A stretch of 64,000 nucleotides of DNA, from positions 1 to 64,000 of the forward strand of contig JALEPZ010000019.1 of assembly GCA_022767125.1 (NCBI GenBank), in the 5' to 3' direction. This stretch comes from Phocaeicola plebeius. GTDB lineage: Bacteria; Bacteroidota; Bacteroidia; Bacteroidales; Bacteroidaceae. The notes under the pieces are model-generated. The model searched no databases. It saw only the letters and a list, made by a program, of their open reading frames with translations, and was not told where the DNA came from. Below are positions 43,096 to 52,922 of this stretch, piece after piece. The translations under genes and the position numbers were made by a program. Within the stretch, counting starts at the first letter, position 1. Each line of letters opens with the position of its first letter.

Positions 43096-43926
43096 ATGAA
43101 TCATTGGAATCTATCGGATGAACGTCCTCTCATGGTGAGTACAGAAACCCTTGCTGTACCCGAGGATTTTTATTTTAAGGCAACTGGACTATATGTACTT
43201 TTCTGCTTACAGGGAGAAGCAGAAATCGAAATCAATCTCCGGAAATATACCATCTGCCCCAACACGCAGTTGGTACTCCTCCCGGGGTTTATCGTGCAGG
43301 TGAATCACGTAACCGACCAATTCGGACTGGTGTGCATGGGCTTCTGCCAGTCAATTTTCACCGAAGTAAGCAACTGCCTGGAACCTGCATTTTTCCATTT
43401 CATCAAAGAACGGCCCATGGTGGTCTTGCCCGACGATGAAGCCGCCCTGTTGCGCCACACCATCTCGCTGGTCAGCACTATCAGCCAAGACACCGGCAAT
43501 CGCTATCGCCGGCAGATGGCCGGCAACTACTGCCAGAACCTGCTGTTCCATTTCTACAGCCGCACCCAGCAGCATTTCCAGCAAAACGGTATCAAATGGG
43601 TGAGCCGCAAGGAAGAACTGTTCAAGAATTTTCTCCAGCTGGTCCACCAGAACTGTGCCGTGCACCGCGAAGTGAACTTTTATGCCCGCAAGCTCAGCAT
43701 CACTCCCCGCTATCTGTCGAATATCGTGCAGGAAATGAGCCACGAAACAACCAAGGAAATCATCGACCGACATGCCATCATGGAAATCAAGGTGATGCTG
43801 AAAAACAGCCATCTGAACATCCAGGAGATTTCCAACCGCATGAAGTTCACCGACCAGTCGTTCTTCGGCCGCTACTTCAAGAAGCATACGGGCATGTCGC
43901 CCCTCCAATACCGCAACTATGAATAA
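43096..43926 (+). CDS. AraC-family transcriptional regulator
   Basis: A 276-residue regulator. The N-terminal half (about 20-150) is a cupin-like sensor region; the C-terminal 100 residues hold the AraC double helix-turn-helix, with ARKLSITPRYLSNIVQEM and the closing signature FTDQSFFGRYFKKHTGMSPLQYR. It is divergent from the RND efflux operon across a 186-bp region that holds both promoters, so it most likely controls the pump, perhaps in response to a pumped compound. Confidence 0.9.
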   Translation: MNHWNLSDERPLMVSTETLAVPEDFYFKATGLYVLFCLQGEAEIEINLRKYTICPNTQLVLLPGFIVQVNHVTDQFGLVCMGFCQSIFTEVSNCLEPAFFHFIKERPMVVLPDDEAALLRHTISLVSTISQDTGNRYRRQMAGNYCQNLLFHFYSRTQQHFQQNGIKWVSRKEELFKNFLQLVHQNCAVHREVNFYARKLSITPRYLSNIVQEMSHETTKEIIDRHAIMEIKVMLKNSHLNIQEISNRMKFTDQSFFGRYFKKHTGMSPLQYRNYE

Positions 43927-43950
43927 CAAACCACCGGTTGTCCGAATGGA

Positions 43951-44077
43951 AGTCCGGCCTTTCCTCACGGAGAAACCGGACTATCAAACAACCAATAAGA
44001 AATAAAATTAGAGGTAATGATTTGCCTGTGAGGGTTGCTGAAACAGTACAATGTTTTGTTCCAGACAACCCTTCACA
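43951..44077. repeat. Two inverted repeats between convergent genes
   Basis: AGTCCGG/CCGGACT (43951-43957 and 43976-43982) and TGTGAGGGTTG/CAACCCTTCACA (44027-44037 and 44066-44077, one bulge). They lie between the ends of the AraC gene and the glutamine synthetase gene and may act as terminators, but lack strong T-runs. Confidence 0.4.
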
Positions 44078-44084
44078 CAAAACC

Positions 44085-46274
44085 TTATCTAATGAAAAGC
44101 AGCTCACGATATTTGGGAAGCGTCCACATCTGGTCGTCTACAATCAGCTCCAGCTTGTCAATGTGGTAGCGGATTTCCTCCAGCATGGGTGCAATGTTGT
44201 CGTGGTAGGCAATGGCTTTTTCCCGTTCGTCGGTAAGCTTGTTGGCTACCTTACGGGCATTGACCATAGCATCGACATGCTCCTTGATGTAAGCGGTATG
44301 CTCTGAAATCTTGCGAATCAGGGCCAGGTTTTCGCCCGAGAGTTTCTCCAATTCTTCGGCCGGGAAGAGCCCCTTTAACTTATAGACATTATCAATAAGC
44401 TTGCTCTGGTACTCGATGGCGATAGGCACGATATGGTTCATCACCAGGTCACCCAGCACGCGGGCCTCAATCTGAATCTTCTTGGTATAGGTTTCCCACT
44501 TCACCTCATTGCGGGCTTCCAGCTCCTTCTGCGTCATGACTCCAGCAGCCTCGAACATGGCAATGCTCTCAGGAGTCAGGTAACGGTCGAAGATGAGCGG
44601 ACAGCTGGTCTCGCAATCCAGGCCACGGCGGGCAGCCTCTTCTTTCCATTCCTCGCTGTAGCCGTTGCCGTCGAAGCGGATAGGCTTGCATGTCTTGATG
44701 TATTCGCGTACCACCTGGATGATGGCCGAAATCTTGGGCTCACCCTTCTCGATAAGTGCGTCAACGGCAGCCTTGAACTCAATAAGCTGTTCGGCCACGG
44801 CTGTATTCAGAGCAATCATGGCACTCGCACAGTTGGCTTCCGAACCTACGGCACGGAACTCAAAACGGTTGCCGGTGAAAGCAAAGGGCGAGGTGCGGTT
44901 ACGGTCAGTATTGTCGATGAGCAGTTCCGGAATCTGAGGAATATCCAGCTTCATGCCGTGCTTGCCGCCCAAGGTGATGAGTTCGTCGGCCTCACTTTCC
45001 TCCATGTGGTCGAGCACACGGCTCAACTGGCTGCCTAGGAACGAAGAGATGATGGCGGGAGGTGCCTCGTTCGCACCCAGACGATGGGCGTTGGTGGCAC
45101 TCATGATGGATGCCTTCAGCAGTCCGTTGTGACGGTAAACGGCCATCAGTGTGTTCACGATAAAGGTAATGAAGCGCAGGTTCTCTTCAGAAGTCTTGCC
45201 CGGAGCCATCAGCAGCACACCGGTATCGGTACCCAACGACCAGTTGTTGTGCTTGCCCGAACCGTTGACACCCTTGAAGGGCTTCTCATGCAGCAGCACC
45301 CGGAAACCATGGTTGCGGGCCACCTTGCGCATCAGCGACATGATGAGCATGTTATGATCGACGGCCAGATTACATTCCTCGAAGATGGGCGCCAGCTCGA
45401 ACTGGTTGGGAGCCACCTCATTATGACGGGTCTTTACAGGAATGCCCAGTTCCAAAGCCTGGATTTCAAGATCCTTCATGAAAGCAGCCACACGAGTCGG
45501 AATGGCACCGAAATAGTGGTCTTCCAACTGCTGATTCTTCGAAGCCTCATGGCCCATCAGCGTACGTCCCGTCAGCAGCAGGTCAGGACGGGCTGCATAC
45601 AACCCTTCGTCCACCAGAAAATATTCCTGCTCCCAGCCCAGATAAGCCATCACCTTCTTTACGTTCGGATCGAAGTAGTGGCAGACATCCACGGCAGCCT
45701 TGTTCACAGCCCGCAGCGCCTTCAGCAGCGGTGCCTTATAGTCGAGCGATTCACCGGTATAGGCGATGAACACGGTCGGAATGCAGAGGGTATCATCCAC
45801 TACGAAGACGGGAGATGAGGGGTCCCAGGCACTGTAGCCGCGTGCTTCAAACGTATTGCGTATACCGCCGTTGGGGAAGGAGGAGGCATCTGGCTCCTGC
45901 TGTACGAGGAGCTTGCCAGAAAATTCTTCCATCATGCCGCCCTTGCCGTCGTGTTCCACGAACGCATCGTGCTTTTCAGCCGTGCCTTCCGTCAGGGGCT
46001 GGAACCAGTGGGTATAGTGTGTCACCCCCAGTTCGGTTGCCCAGCGCTTCATGCCCTCAGCCACTTGGTCGGCCACTTCACGTTCCAGTGCGGCACCATT
46101 ATCCATGGCATCCACCAATTTGGTATATACACTGCTGGGCAGGTACTTGAACATTTTCTCGCGGTTGAAAACGTACTTGCCGAAATATTCACTCGGACGT
46201 TCCGCGGGAACTCTTACCTCTAGAGGTTTGGCTTGGAAAGCCTTCTCTACTACTCTAAATCTTAATGTTGACAT
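44085..46274 (-). CDS. glnN: Glutamine synthetase type III
   Basis: The 729-residue protein is the GSIII form found in Bacteroidales and cyanobacteria, which makes glutamine from glutamate and ammonia as a double hexameric ring. Its length and the N-terminal AFQAKPLEVRVPAERPSEYF segment are specific to type III; active-site stretches such as KTRHNEVAPNQFELAP and VNGSGKHNNWSLGT are present. It is the last gene of a minus-strand nitrogen run (outer-membrane protein, P-II, Amt, GlnN), 48 bp after amt, which ties it to ammonium uptake. Confidence 0.95.
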   Translation of the reverse strand: MSTLRFRVVEKAFQAKPLEVRVPAERPSEYFGKYVFNREKMFKYLPSSVYTKLVDAMDNGAALEREVADQVAEGMKRWATELGVTHYTHWFQPLTEGTAEKHDAFVEHDGKGGMMEEFSGKLLVQQEPDASSFPNGGIRNTFEARGYSAWDPSSPVFVVDDTLCIPTVFIAYTGESLDYKAPLLKALRAVNKAAVDVCHYFDPNVKKVMAYLGWEQEYFLVDEGLYAARPDLLLTGRTLMGHEASKNQQLEDHYFGAIPTRVAAFMKDLEIQALELGIPVKTRHNEVAPNQFELAPIFEECNLAVDHNMLIMSLMRKVARNHGFRVLLHEKPFKGVNGSGKHNNWSLGTDTGVLLMAPGKTSEENLRFITFIVNTLMAVYRHNGLLKASIMSATNAHRLGANEAPPAIISSFLGSQLSRVLDHMEESEADELITLGGKHGMKLDIPQIPELLIDNTDRNRTSPFAFTGNRFEFRAVGSEANCASAMIALNTAVAEQLIEFKAAVDALIEKGEPKISAIIQVVREYIKTCKPIRFDGNGYSEEWKEEAARRGLDCETSCPLIFDRYLTPESIAMFEAAGVMTQKELEARNEVKWETYTKKIQIEARVLGDLVMNHIVPIAIEYQSKLIDNVYKLKGLFPAEELEKLSGENLALIRKISEHTAYIKEHVDAMVNARKVANKLTDEREKAIAYHDNIAPMLEEIRYHIDKLELIVDDQMWTLPKYRELLFIR

Positions 46275-46322
46275 AATGTTGTTGTTTGTATTAATGTATA
46301 CGTAATTTCTTGTTTCACAGAA

Positions 46323-47708
46323 TCAATGATTATAAGCAGACTCTCCGTGTTCGTAGATGTCGAGTCCTTCTTCTTCAATGCGCGACGGAACACGCAGACC
46401 ATGCAGCTTGTCAAGGCACTTGAAGATGATGAATCCCATCACAGCTGCCCAGAAGGCTACTACCACAGCAGCAAAGATCTGAGCACCCAGGAAACCGAAA
46501 CCGCCTCCATAGAAGGTGCCGCCGTCTACGGCAAAGAGACCGACCAGTATCGTACCCAGCGTACCGCAGACTCCGTGTACCGAAGAGGCACCTACCGGAT
46601 CGTCAATCTTCAGCTTGTGTTCGATGAATTCCACCGAGTAAATCATCACGATACCACAAACGGCACCGATGATGGCAGATCCCAAGGGAGAAACAACGTC
46701 ACAACCGGCAGTGATACCGACCAGACCAGCCAAAATACCATTGAGGGTCAGCGAAAGGGAAGGTTTTCCGAACTTCAGCCAGCTGACAACCAAGGCCAGC
46801 ACACCGCCGGCACAAGCAGCCAGGTTGGTGGTCAGGAATACATGAGAGATTGCCGTCTGATCGTCAGCAGAAGCGGCAGCCAACTGCGAACCGGGGTTGA
46901 AGCCGAACCAGCCGAACCACAGGATGAAGACACCCAAGGCAGCGATGGTCAGGTTATGACCCGGAATGGCACGCGCCTTGCCATCCTTGCCGAACTTTCC
47001 CATACGCGGGCCCAGGATGGCCGCACCGACCAAGGCAATCCATCCGCCTACTGAGTGTACCACCATCGACCCGGCAAAGTCGTGCGAAGCATAGCCGAAG
47101 AGACGCATCATGAACGAATCTTCACTGCCGTCCATCAGCCAGCCGCCGCCCCATGTCCAATGGCCCGAAATCGGATAGATCAGCACACTGATGAACACTG
47201 TATATACCAAGTACATGGAAAATTTGGTACGTTCGGCCATCGCTCCCGACACGATAGTGGCAGAGGTTGCGCAGAAGACCGTCTGGAAAATCAGGAATCC
47301 TTCGATAGGAAGACCGTTGTCGATGACCTTTGCCATGGCATCCAGGTCAATAAAGTGAGGGGCTCCCACAAATCCGCCCACTCCGAACATCAGTCCGAAA
47401 CCGATGACCCAGAAGAGCAACGAACCAAACATGAAGTCCACGAGGTTCTTCATCAGGATGTTCGCAGTATTTTTCGAGCGGGTAAATCCTGCTTCCACCA
47501 GGGCAAAGCCAGGTTGCATGAAGAAGACAAGCATGGCTGCCAGCAACATCCAGACCGTGTTGACACCCGTGGCAAGTTCTGCCAATGAATCGGCCACAGG
47601 GTCAGTAGCAGGTACGACCTCCTCGGCCAATGCCGTTGCCGGCATAAGGAACATAGCGCAAGCCAGTCCGACGAGGGACCGCAACTTGCTGGTTGTATCA
47701 GATTTCAT
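46323..47708 (-). CDS. amt: Ammonium transporter Amt
   Basis: A 461-residue Amt/Mep/Rh channel with an N-terminal signal peptide (about 1-28, ending ALAEE) and 11 spans. DFMFGSLLFWVIGFGLMFG and VHSVGGWIALVGAAILGPR are family blocks carrying pore histidines. I take ATG 47708 because it gives the normal signal peptide; the 60 residues upstream in frame look non-coding. It lies 70 bp downstream of the P-II gene, the usual pair for control of uptake. Confidence 0.93.
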   Translation of the reverse strand: MKSDTTSKLRSLVGLACAMFLMPATALAEEVVPATDPVADSLAELATGVNTVWMLLAAMLVFFMQPGFALVEAGFTRSKNTANILMKNLVDFMFGSLLFWVIGFGLMFGVGGFVGAPHFIDLDAMAKVIDNGLPIEGFLIFQTVFCATSATIVSGAMAERTKFSMYLVYTVFISVLIYPISGHWTWGGGWLMDGSEDSFMMRLFGYASHDFAGSMVVHSVGGWIALVGAAILGPRMGKFGKDGKARAIPGHNLTIAALGVFILWFGWFGFNPGSQLAAASADDQTAISHVFLTTNLAACAGGVLALVVSWLKFGKPSLSLTLNGILAGLVGITAGCDVVSPLGSAIIGAVCGIVMIYSVEFIEHKLKIDDPVGASSVHGVCGTLGTILVGLFAVDGGTFYGGGFGFLGAQIFAAVVVAFWAAVMGFIIFKCLDKLHGLRVPSRIEEEGLDIYEHGESAYNH

Positions 47709-47778
47709 ACTTTTTTCTTGTTGAGTTGTAGTTGTATTTTGCCAATAAATCGTTGTTGTAGTTCTTGCGCTTGAAGGA

Positions 47779-48135
47779 TTACTTCTCCTGCTCAGCATTG
47801 TAAAGGGCAATGTCGCCCCGTTCACCGGTCCGGATACGCACGGCATCATCAATGGGGATGATAAAAATACGTCCGTCTCCGATTTCACCGGTCTGAGCAG
47901 CCTTCATAATAGCCTGCACCGTTTTCTCCACGTTTTTCTCGCGCACCACGACAGAGAGCAGGATTCGTTCAATGGAACTGGTGTCATAGACCACGCCGCG
48001 GTAAATGCGGCCTTCACGGGTTTTTCCGATTCCTCTTACCTCATAATAGGAGAACCATTCGATGTCGGCTTCGAGCAGGGCATCGCGCACGTCCTCGAAT
48101 TTGGTCCGTCGGATAATTGCTTCAATCTTTTTCAT
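47779..48135 (-). CDS. P-II family nitrogen regulatory protein
   Basis: A 118-residue P-II signal protein of the GlnK/GlnB fold that senses ATP/ADP and 2-oxoglutarate and blocks Amt. The T-loop reads GIGKTREGRIYRGVVYDTSS; Tyr50 is at the place of the uridylylated Tyr51 of E. coli GlnB, while the sequence after it (DTSSIERI) differs from the usual VDFLPK. The B-loop TGEIGDGRIFI and the C-loop RTGERG are normal. Placed directly before amt. Confidence 0.93.
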   Translation of the reverse strand: MKKIEAIIRRTKFEDVRDALLEADIEWFSYYEVRGIGKTREGRIYRGVVYDTSSIERILLSVVVREKNVEKTVQAIMKAAQTGEIGDGRIFIIPIDDAVRIRTGERGDIALYNAEQEK

Positions 48136-48192
48136 AATCAGTTGTATTTATATCTTGTATGTAGCTTTTGTATCAATCGTATCTTCTTCTCG

Positions 48193-48897
48193 TCAGAAGG
48201 TCATTCCTACTGCAAAGTAGGCTCCTTCTGTAGCCGGGTTCCACGTGGCCTTAGCAAAGACCGGCAGCGAGAAACTATCGGAAATCTTCACTTCTTTCGT
48301 GACTCCCAGGCTGATATCGCACACTTCAAAGCCGTTGGTACCGTCATTGTAGAAAGTAGTGGCCCAAGGGGTGGCCCCCACTTCGGCCGTCCAGTCCAGT
48401 CCACCCAAACGGAACGGAGCCGCAACCGACACATACGAAGAATACGCCCGGTCGCCGTCTTTGTTCACACCGTCGTCACCGGCAAAATTGGTAAACCAGT
48501 TCACAGCCAACGGACCAAAGTCGTACCCCACCTGAGCTTCAAACACATGCGCCGTGTTATGTGCCCCATAGTGGAAATAACCGGCACCGCCGTTAAACCA
48601 ATAGTCTGTGACCGAAATACTGAACCCTCCGGTAGCATACCCCAGTGTGAGGTCGAATTCCTTGGTGTCTTCCTTATCGAAACCTACCGATCCCCATCCC
48701 GACAGGGTAAATCCTTTGTAGCCGACTGCCGCCGAAGGCTGAATACTGACATTGCCCAAATCCTGGCCACGCCAAAGATATCCACTGACAAGATCCACAC
48801 CCACAGAGGCTTCCGGCTTGTCCTGCGCTACCGAAACGGCCGGGAGCGCCATCACTGCTACCAAAGGTAACCATCCTTTTTGAAACATTCTTTTCAT
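48193..48897 (-). CDS. Outer-membrane beta-barrel protein of the ammonium operon
   Basis: A 234-residue exported protein with a signal peptide (about 1-24, VSVAQ), then a run of aromatic-flanked strands (SGYLWRGQDLGN, YATGGFSISVTDYWF) and a C-terminal Phe (AVGMTF), all consistent with a small outer-membrane barrel of about 10-12 strands. It resembles the TorF/Gcw_chp-type proteins. It is the first gene of the P-II-amt-glnN run, so it may let ammonium or a nitrogen compound through the outer membrane; this is inference. Confidence 0.75.
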   Translation of the reverse strand: MKRMFQKGWLPLVAVMALPAVSVAQDKPEASVGVDLVSGYLWRGQDLGNVSIQPSAAVGYKGFTLSGWGSVGFDKEDTKEFDLTLGYATGGFSISVTDYWFNGGAGYFHYGAHNTAHVFEAQVGYDFGPLAVNWFTNFAGDDGVNKDGDRAYSSYVSVAAPFRLGGLDWTAEVGATPWATTFYNDGTNGFEVCDISLGVTKEVKISDSFSLPVFAKATWNPATEGAYFAVGMTF

Positions 48898-49224
48898 TGC
48901 TTTACTGTTTTTAATTAATACCTATCTGCTTTCTCTCTCTTATCTTATACGCTACTCAATTATATCTTTTTGAAATCACTTTCAGTATTTACATATCTTT
49001 TTGTTTTATTTCTGCCACAAAATTACTACTTTATGCTTTACCGGAAACAAAATCATCGTTCTTTCTTCTACTTTTTTATCAGCAATTTCAAATCGTAAGG
49101 AAATTAAGTGTAAAGATTACAATTCAAAAGCAAACTGGCAGTTCGTGAATAGTATTGTTAGAAATCATTTTGCCGCTTTCCTCCAGATACACCTGGCCGA
49201 ATTGTCGTCCCTGTCCGGGCTCTC
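48898..49224. other. Intergenic region with nitrogen-operon promoter
   Basis: This 327-bp gap is AT-rich and holds, on the minus strand, TAATTTTG (49018-49025) as the -7 element of the nitrogen operon, followed by a leader of about 115 nt. No terminator of trkH, coding frame or RNA gene is seen. Confidence 0.5.
49018..49025 (-). promoter_or_regulatory. Bacteroidales -7 element of the nitrogen operon
   Basis: Minus-strand TAATTTTG fits TAnnTTTG. A TTG lies 22 bp further upstream, slightly beyond the usual spacing. Confidence 0.45.
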
Positions 49225-50730
49225 TTATCGCTTGTGCCAGAAACTCGGCACAAACATCAGCAGAATGCCAAAAATCTCCAGACGGCCGATGAGCATAAGA
49301 AACGAACTCAGCCATTTTCCGGCCATCGGCAATGCATTCCAGGAATAGGCAGGTCCAAATTGTCCGAAAGCAGGGCCGGTATTGCCCAGGCTCGACACGG
49401 CCACCCCGAAGGACTCCACGAAGCCTACCCCCATGACCATCAATGCCAGCCATCCCAGAAATAGACAGCCCACATAGCATAGAATAAACGTGGAAACGGT
49501 AGAAATGGTAGCGGTCGGCACCGCCTGGTGGTTCACCTTCACCGGCAATACGGCACGGGGATGAATCAGGCGGCTGAATTCATTGCGCATGTTCTTGAGA
49601 ATAATAAGTACGCGCATACTTTTGATACCTCCACAGGTAGAGCCGGTGCAACCGCCCGCCAGCATCAGATAGACCAGCAGCAGCCAGGTGAACGGGGCCC
49701 ACTGGACATAGTCATCGGTAGCATATCCGCACGAGCTAAAGATGGAGGCCACCTGGAAGAACGCCTTGCGAAACGCTTCCTCTGCCCCATAGTGATTGAA
49801 CAGATACAATGACAAGGTGCAGGCAAGTGTGATTCCCACCACCGTGCCAAGGTAGAACTTCACCTCATCATTCTGCAGCAGGTGCGAGAACTGGCCTTTC
49901 AAGCATTTAAAATACAAGGTAAAATTCACCCCTGCCAATACCATGAAGATAGCTATCACATATTCTATGAAGGGCGAGTTCCAATAAGCGATGCTGTCCT
50001 GCTTAGTCGAGTACCCCCCGGTCGCCGCCGTGGTGAAGGCATGGCACACCGCATCGAACGGCTCCATCCCTCCTGCCATCAGCAACAGGCCGCACGATGC
50101 CGTCAGCAACAGGTAAAGTGTCCAGAGCCATTTGGCCATCACACTGATCTTGGGGTGGATCTTGTCGTGGTTCACCCCCGTCGCCTCTGCCGAAAACAAC
50201 ACCTGGTTTCCCAGTCCGAAGATGGGCAGGAAGGCTACCGTGAAGAAAACAATCCCCAGGCCACCAATCCATTGAGTGAAACAACGCCAGAACAGCATGC
50301 CGTGGGAAAGCGACTCGATGTCATCCAGAATCGTAGCCCCCGTAGTGGTAAAGCCCGACATCGTCTCGAAAAAGGCATCTGTCACCGCAGGAATCTCACC
50401 GCTCAGCAGCATGGGCAACATCCCGAACACCGTAAACAGCATCCACGAGAAGGCCACGATGCAATACCCGTCGCGTCGGGAAATACTGTTGTCGCCGCCT
50501 TTCCCCAAAAACTGGAACAGAAAAGCGACCGCCATCGTCGTCAAGGCCGAATAGCCGAAACTCTGGTAAGCCGCTTCCCCGTAAGCCAACGACACACCCA
50601 TGCATACCAGAAGCATCACCCCTTCCAGGTGAAGCAGGATGCCTAGAATCCGCAATATCATTTTCCGGTTGATCAAGCTGTTACTCCGGTTGTTCTTGAC
50701 CACCACACTGTTTGCCAATAATTCTTCCAT
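49225..50730 (-). CDS. trkH: TrkH-family potassium uptake protein
   Basis: A 501-residue K+ channel subunit with four M1-P-M2 repeats. The four selectivity-filter loops are visible: SGFTTTGAT, TTAATGGYST, SSCGYATDD and SSLGNTGPAFG. It imports potassium together with a cytoplasmic TrkA ring, which is not encoded in the neighbourhood. The charged 23 residues before MILRILG may be cytoplasmic or may reflect a start that is too early (alternative 50661). Confidence 0.9.
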   Translation of the reverse strand: MEELLANSVVVKNNRSNSLINRKMILRILGILLHLEGVMLLVCMGVSLAYGEAAYQSFGYSALTTMAVAFLFQFLGKGGDNSISRRDGYCIVAFSWMLFTVFGMLPMLLSGEIPAVTDAFFETMSGFTTTGATILDDIESLSHGMLFWRCFTQWIGGLGIVFFTVAFLPIFGLGNQVLFSAEATGVNHDKIHPKISVMAKWLWTLYLLLTASCGLLLMAGGMEPFDAVCHAFTTAATGGYSTKQDSIAYWNSPFIEYVIAIFMVLAGVNFTLYFKCLKGQFSHLLQNDEVKFYLGTVVGITLACTLSLYLFNHYGAEEAFRKAFFQVASIFSSCGYATDDYVQWAPFTWLLLVYLMLAGGCTGSTCGGIKSMRVLIILKNMRNEFSRLIHPRAVLPVKVNHQAVPTATISTVSTFILCYVGCLFLGWLALMVMGVGFVESFGVAVSSLGNTGPAFGQFGPAYSWNALPMAGKWLSSFLMLIGRLEIFGILLMFVPSFWHKR

Positions 50731-51037
50731 GTAGGTTCAGACTGTTTTTTAGCAGGGGCAATCTCTCAATCCCCTTCCCGACTTCCTCTTCACCGGTCCG
50801 TGGTCATTGCCTCCTATCCCGACAAATATACGCCATCTCCGCAATACAGCCAAACGTTTGCCGGAATTTCGATCGTTTTTGCTGGTTTACTGACAGCTTT
50901 CAGCAAAAAAGGTCAGGCTTCACCCGCAGCCGATGCTCCTCAGATTTCATTCATTGATTTTTTTGAACGCCGAGGAAGTACTAACGTGAGCGGAACGCCT
51001 TTCGTTATATCGCGCAACACAGAAACAGAAAGGACAC
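50731..51037. other. Intergenic region with trkH promoter
   Basis: This 307-bp gap holds the trkH promoter (50823-50853, minus strand) and otherwise no coding frame, terminator or structured element I can support. Confidence 0.5.
50823..50853 (-). promoter_or_regulatory. Bacteroidales promoter of trkH
   Basis: On the minus strand TTG (50851-50853) and TATATTTG (50823-50830) are 20 bp apart, close to TTG-N19-TAnnTTTG. The leader to ATG 50730 is about 85 nt. Confidence 0.6.
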
Positions 51038-52909
51038 CTACCCTTCCACTTCGCTCAATTCCAACCAGCGCATGGATTTCTCATCCAGTTCGTCGTCCAG
51101 CAGAGGCAGCCGCTTGGATTTCTCTGTCAGCTCGTCTACACTGAGCGTGCCGCTGCACAGGGCATCCTCTATCTGTTTCTTTTCGGCTTCCAGTGCGGCA
51201 ATGTCCTGTTCCAGCTGCTCCATCTCGCGCCGCTCCTTAAACGTGAGACGGCGACGGTCGTTGGTACGCACGCGGACTGCCGGTTTCTTCTCCTCGCGTA
51301 CTTTCACCTCCTGACGGTCGTGTTCCTCCTTTACCTGCTTCCAGTCGCGGTAGTCGGAATAGTTGCCTGGAAAGTCTCGGATGTCACCCTGTCCACGGAA
51401 CACCAGCAGATGGTCAACCACCTTGTCCATGAAATAGCGGTCGTGGCTGACCACGATGACACATCCCTTGAACGCCTGCAAGTATTCCTCCAGCACCTGC
51501 AGGGTGACAATGTCGAGGTCGTTGGTAGGCTCGTCCAACACGAGGAAGTTAGGGTTGCGCATCAGCACGGTACAGAGATACAGGCGGCGGCGTTCTCCCC
51601 CACTGAGCTTGTAGACATAGCTGTGCTGCGTTTCCGGCGAGAACAGGAAATGCTGCAGGAACTGGCTGGCCGTGAGGCGGCGGCCGTCTCCCAACTCAAT
51701 GACTTCAGCAATGTCGGCCACCACATCAATGACCTTCATCTGTTCGTCGAATTGCAGTCCTTCCTGCGAGTAATAGCCGAAACGGACTGTTTCGCCGATG
51801 TCGAGCTTACCGCTGTCGGGGTGCTCCAACCCCAGCAGCAGCTTCAGGAAGGTGGACTTGCCGGTACCATTGTCTCCCACAATGCCCATCTTCTCGTAGC
51901 GAGAGAAGACATAGGAAAAGTTGTCGAGAATGGTCAGGTCGCCAAACCGTTTGCACAGGTGGTCGGCCTCGAAAATCTTCGAGCCAATGTACGCCGCCTT
52001 CACATCGAGCTTCACGCTGTTGTCATACAGCCGCTGCTTGGCCACCTTCTCCAGTTCGTAGAAGGCCTCCTCGCGGTAGCGGGCCTTGTGGCCGCGAGCC
52101 TGGGGCATCCGGCGCATCCATTCCAGTTCAGTACGGTACAGGTTGTTGGCACGAGCTATCTCGGCATTCGTAGCCTCAATGCGCTCCTGCCGTTTCTGTA
52201 GGTAATAGGCATAGTTTCCTTTATAGGCATACACCCCCTGACGGTCCAGTTCCAGGATTTCCGAACACACTCGGTCGAGGAAATAACGGTCGTGGGTCAC
52301 CATGAGCAGGCTCAGGTTTCCCTGCCCCAGATAACCTTCCAGCCATTCGGTCATGTCGAGGTCGAGGTGGTTGGTCGGCTCGTCCAAAATGAGCAGGTCC
52401 GGTTCGGTGATGAGCACGTTGGCCAATGCCACCCGTTTCAGCTGGCCGCCGGAGAGTTGCCCTACCGGCTGGTCGAAATCGCGGACCTTCAGCTGGGAAA
52501 GAATCTGTTTGGCCCGCCGCTCATAATCCCATGCCTTGGCATGTTCCATCCGCTCCAGCAAGTCCTGCAGTCCCGGGTTGCCCTCGGTCTCCATGCACTG
52601 CTCGTACTCACGAATCAGGTCCACGACCGAATTGCCGTGGTAGAAACAGGCCTCCAGCACGGTCAGATGTTCCGGATAGCGGGGCGACTGCTCCAGATAC
52701 CCTACGCGCAAGTCACGTCGGTACGTGATGCGCCCCGCATCGTATCCCTCCCGTCCGGCCAGAATATTCAGCAGAGTGGTCTTGCCCGTCCCATTCTTGG
52801 CGATGAGCCCGACCCGCTGCCCTTGTGCAATCCCGAAAGAAATCCTGTCGAACAGCACCAAATCACCGAACGACTTGGTGAGTTCTTCCACTTGTAAATA
52901 AGCTACCAT
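51038..52909 (-). CDS. ABC-F family ATPase (Uup-like)
   Basis: The 623-residue soluble protein has two ABC ATPase domains with no membrane part, as in ABC-F translation factors. Walker A motifs are KNGTGKTT and GDNGTGKST, the signatures LSGGQLKR and LSGGERRR, and each domain has the DEPTNHLDL/DEPTNDLDI Walker B stretch. A charged coiled coil (about 545-610) at the C-terminus marks the Uup type, which acts on ribosomes or branched DNA. Antibiotic-resistance ABC-F proteins usually lack this tail, so a housekeeping role is likelier. Confidence 0.9.
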   Translation of the reverse strand: MVAYLQVEELTKSFGDLVLFDRISFGIAQGQRVGLIAKNGTGKTTLLNILAGREGYDAGRITYRRDLRVGYLEQSPRYPEHLTVLEACFYHGNSVVDLIREYEQCMETEGNPGLQDLLERMEHAKAWDYERRAKQILSQLKVRDFDQPVGQLSGGQLKRVALANVLITEPDLLILDEPTNHLDLDMTEWLEGYLGQGNLSLLMVTHDRYFLDRVCSEILELDRQGVYAYKGNYAYYLQKRQERIEATNAEIARANNLYRTELEWMRRMPQARGHKARYREEAFYELEKVAKQRLYDNSVKLDVKAAYIGSKIFEADHLCKRFGDLTILDNFSYVFSRYEKMGIVGDNGTGKSTFLKLLLGLEHPDSGKLDIGETVRFGYYSQEGLQFDEQMKVIDVVADIAEVIELGDGRRLTASQFLQHFLFSPETQHSYVYKLSGGERRRLYLCTVLMRNPNFLVLDEPTNDLDIVTLQVLEEYLQAFKGCVIVVSHDRYFMDKVVDHLLVFRGQGDIRDFPGNYSDYRDWKQVKEEHDRQEVKVREEKKPAVRVRTNDRRRLTFKERREMEQLEQDIAALEAEKKQIEDALCSGTLSVDELTEKSKRLPLLDDELDEKSMRWLELSEVEG

Positions 52910-52922
52910 GACTGCAACGGCA

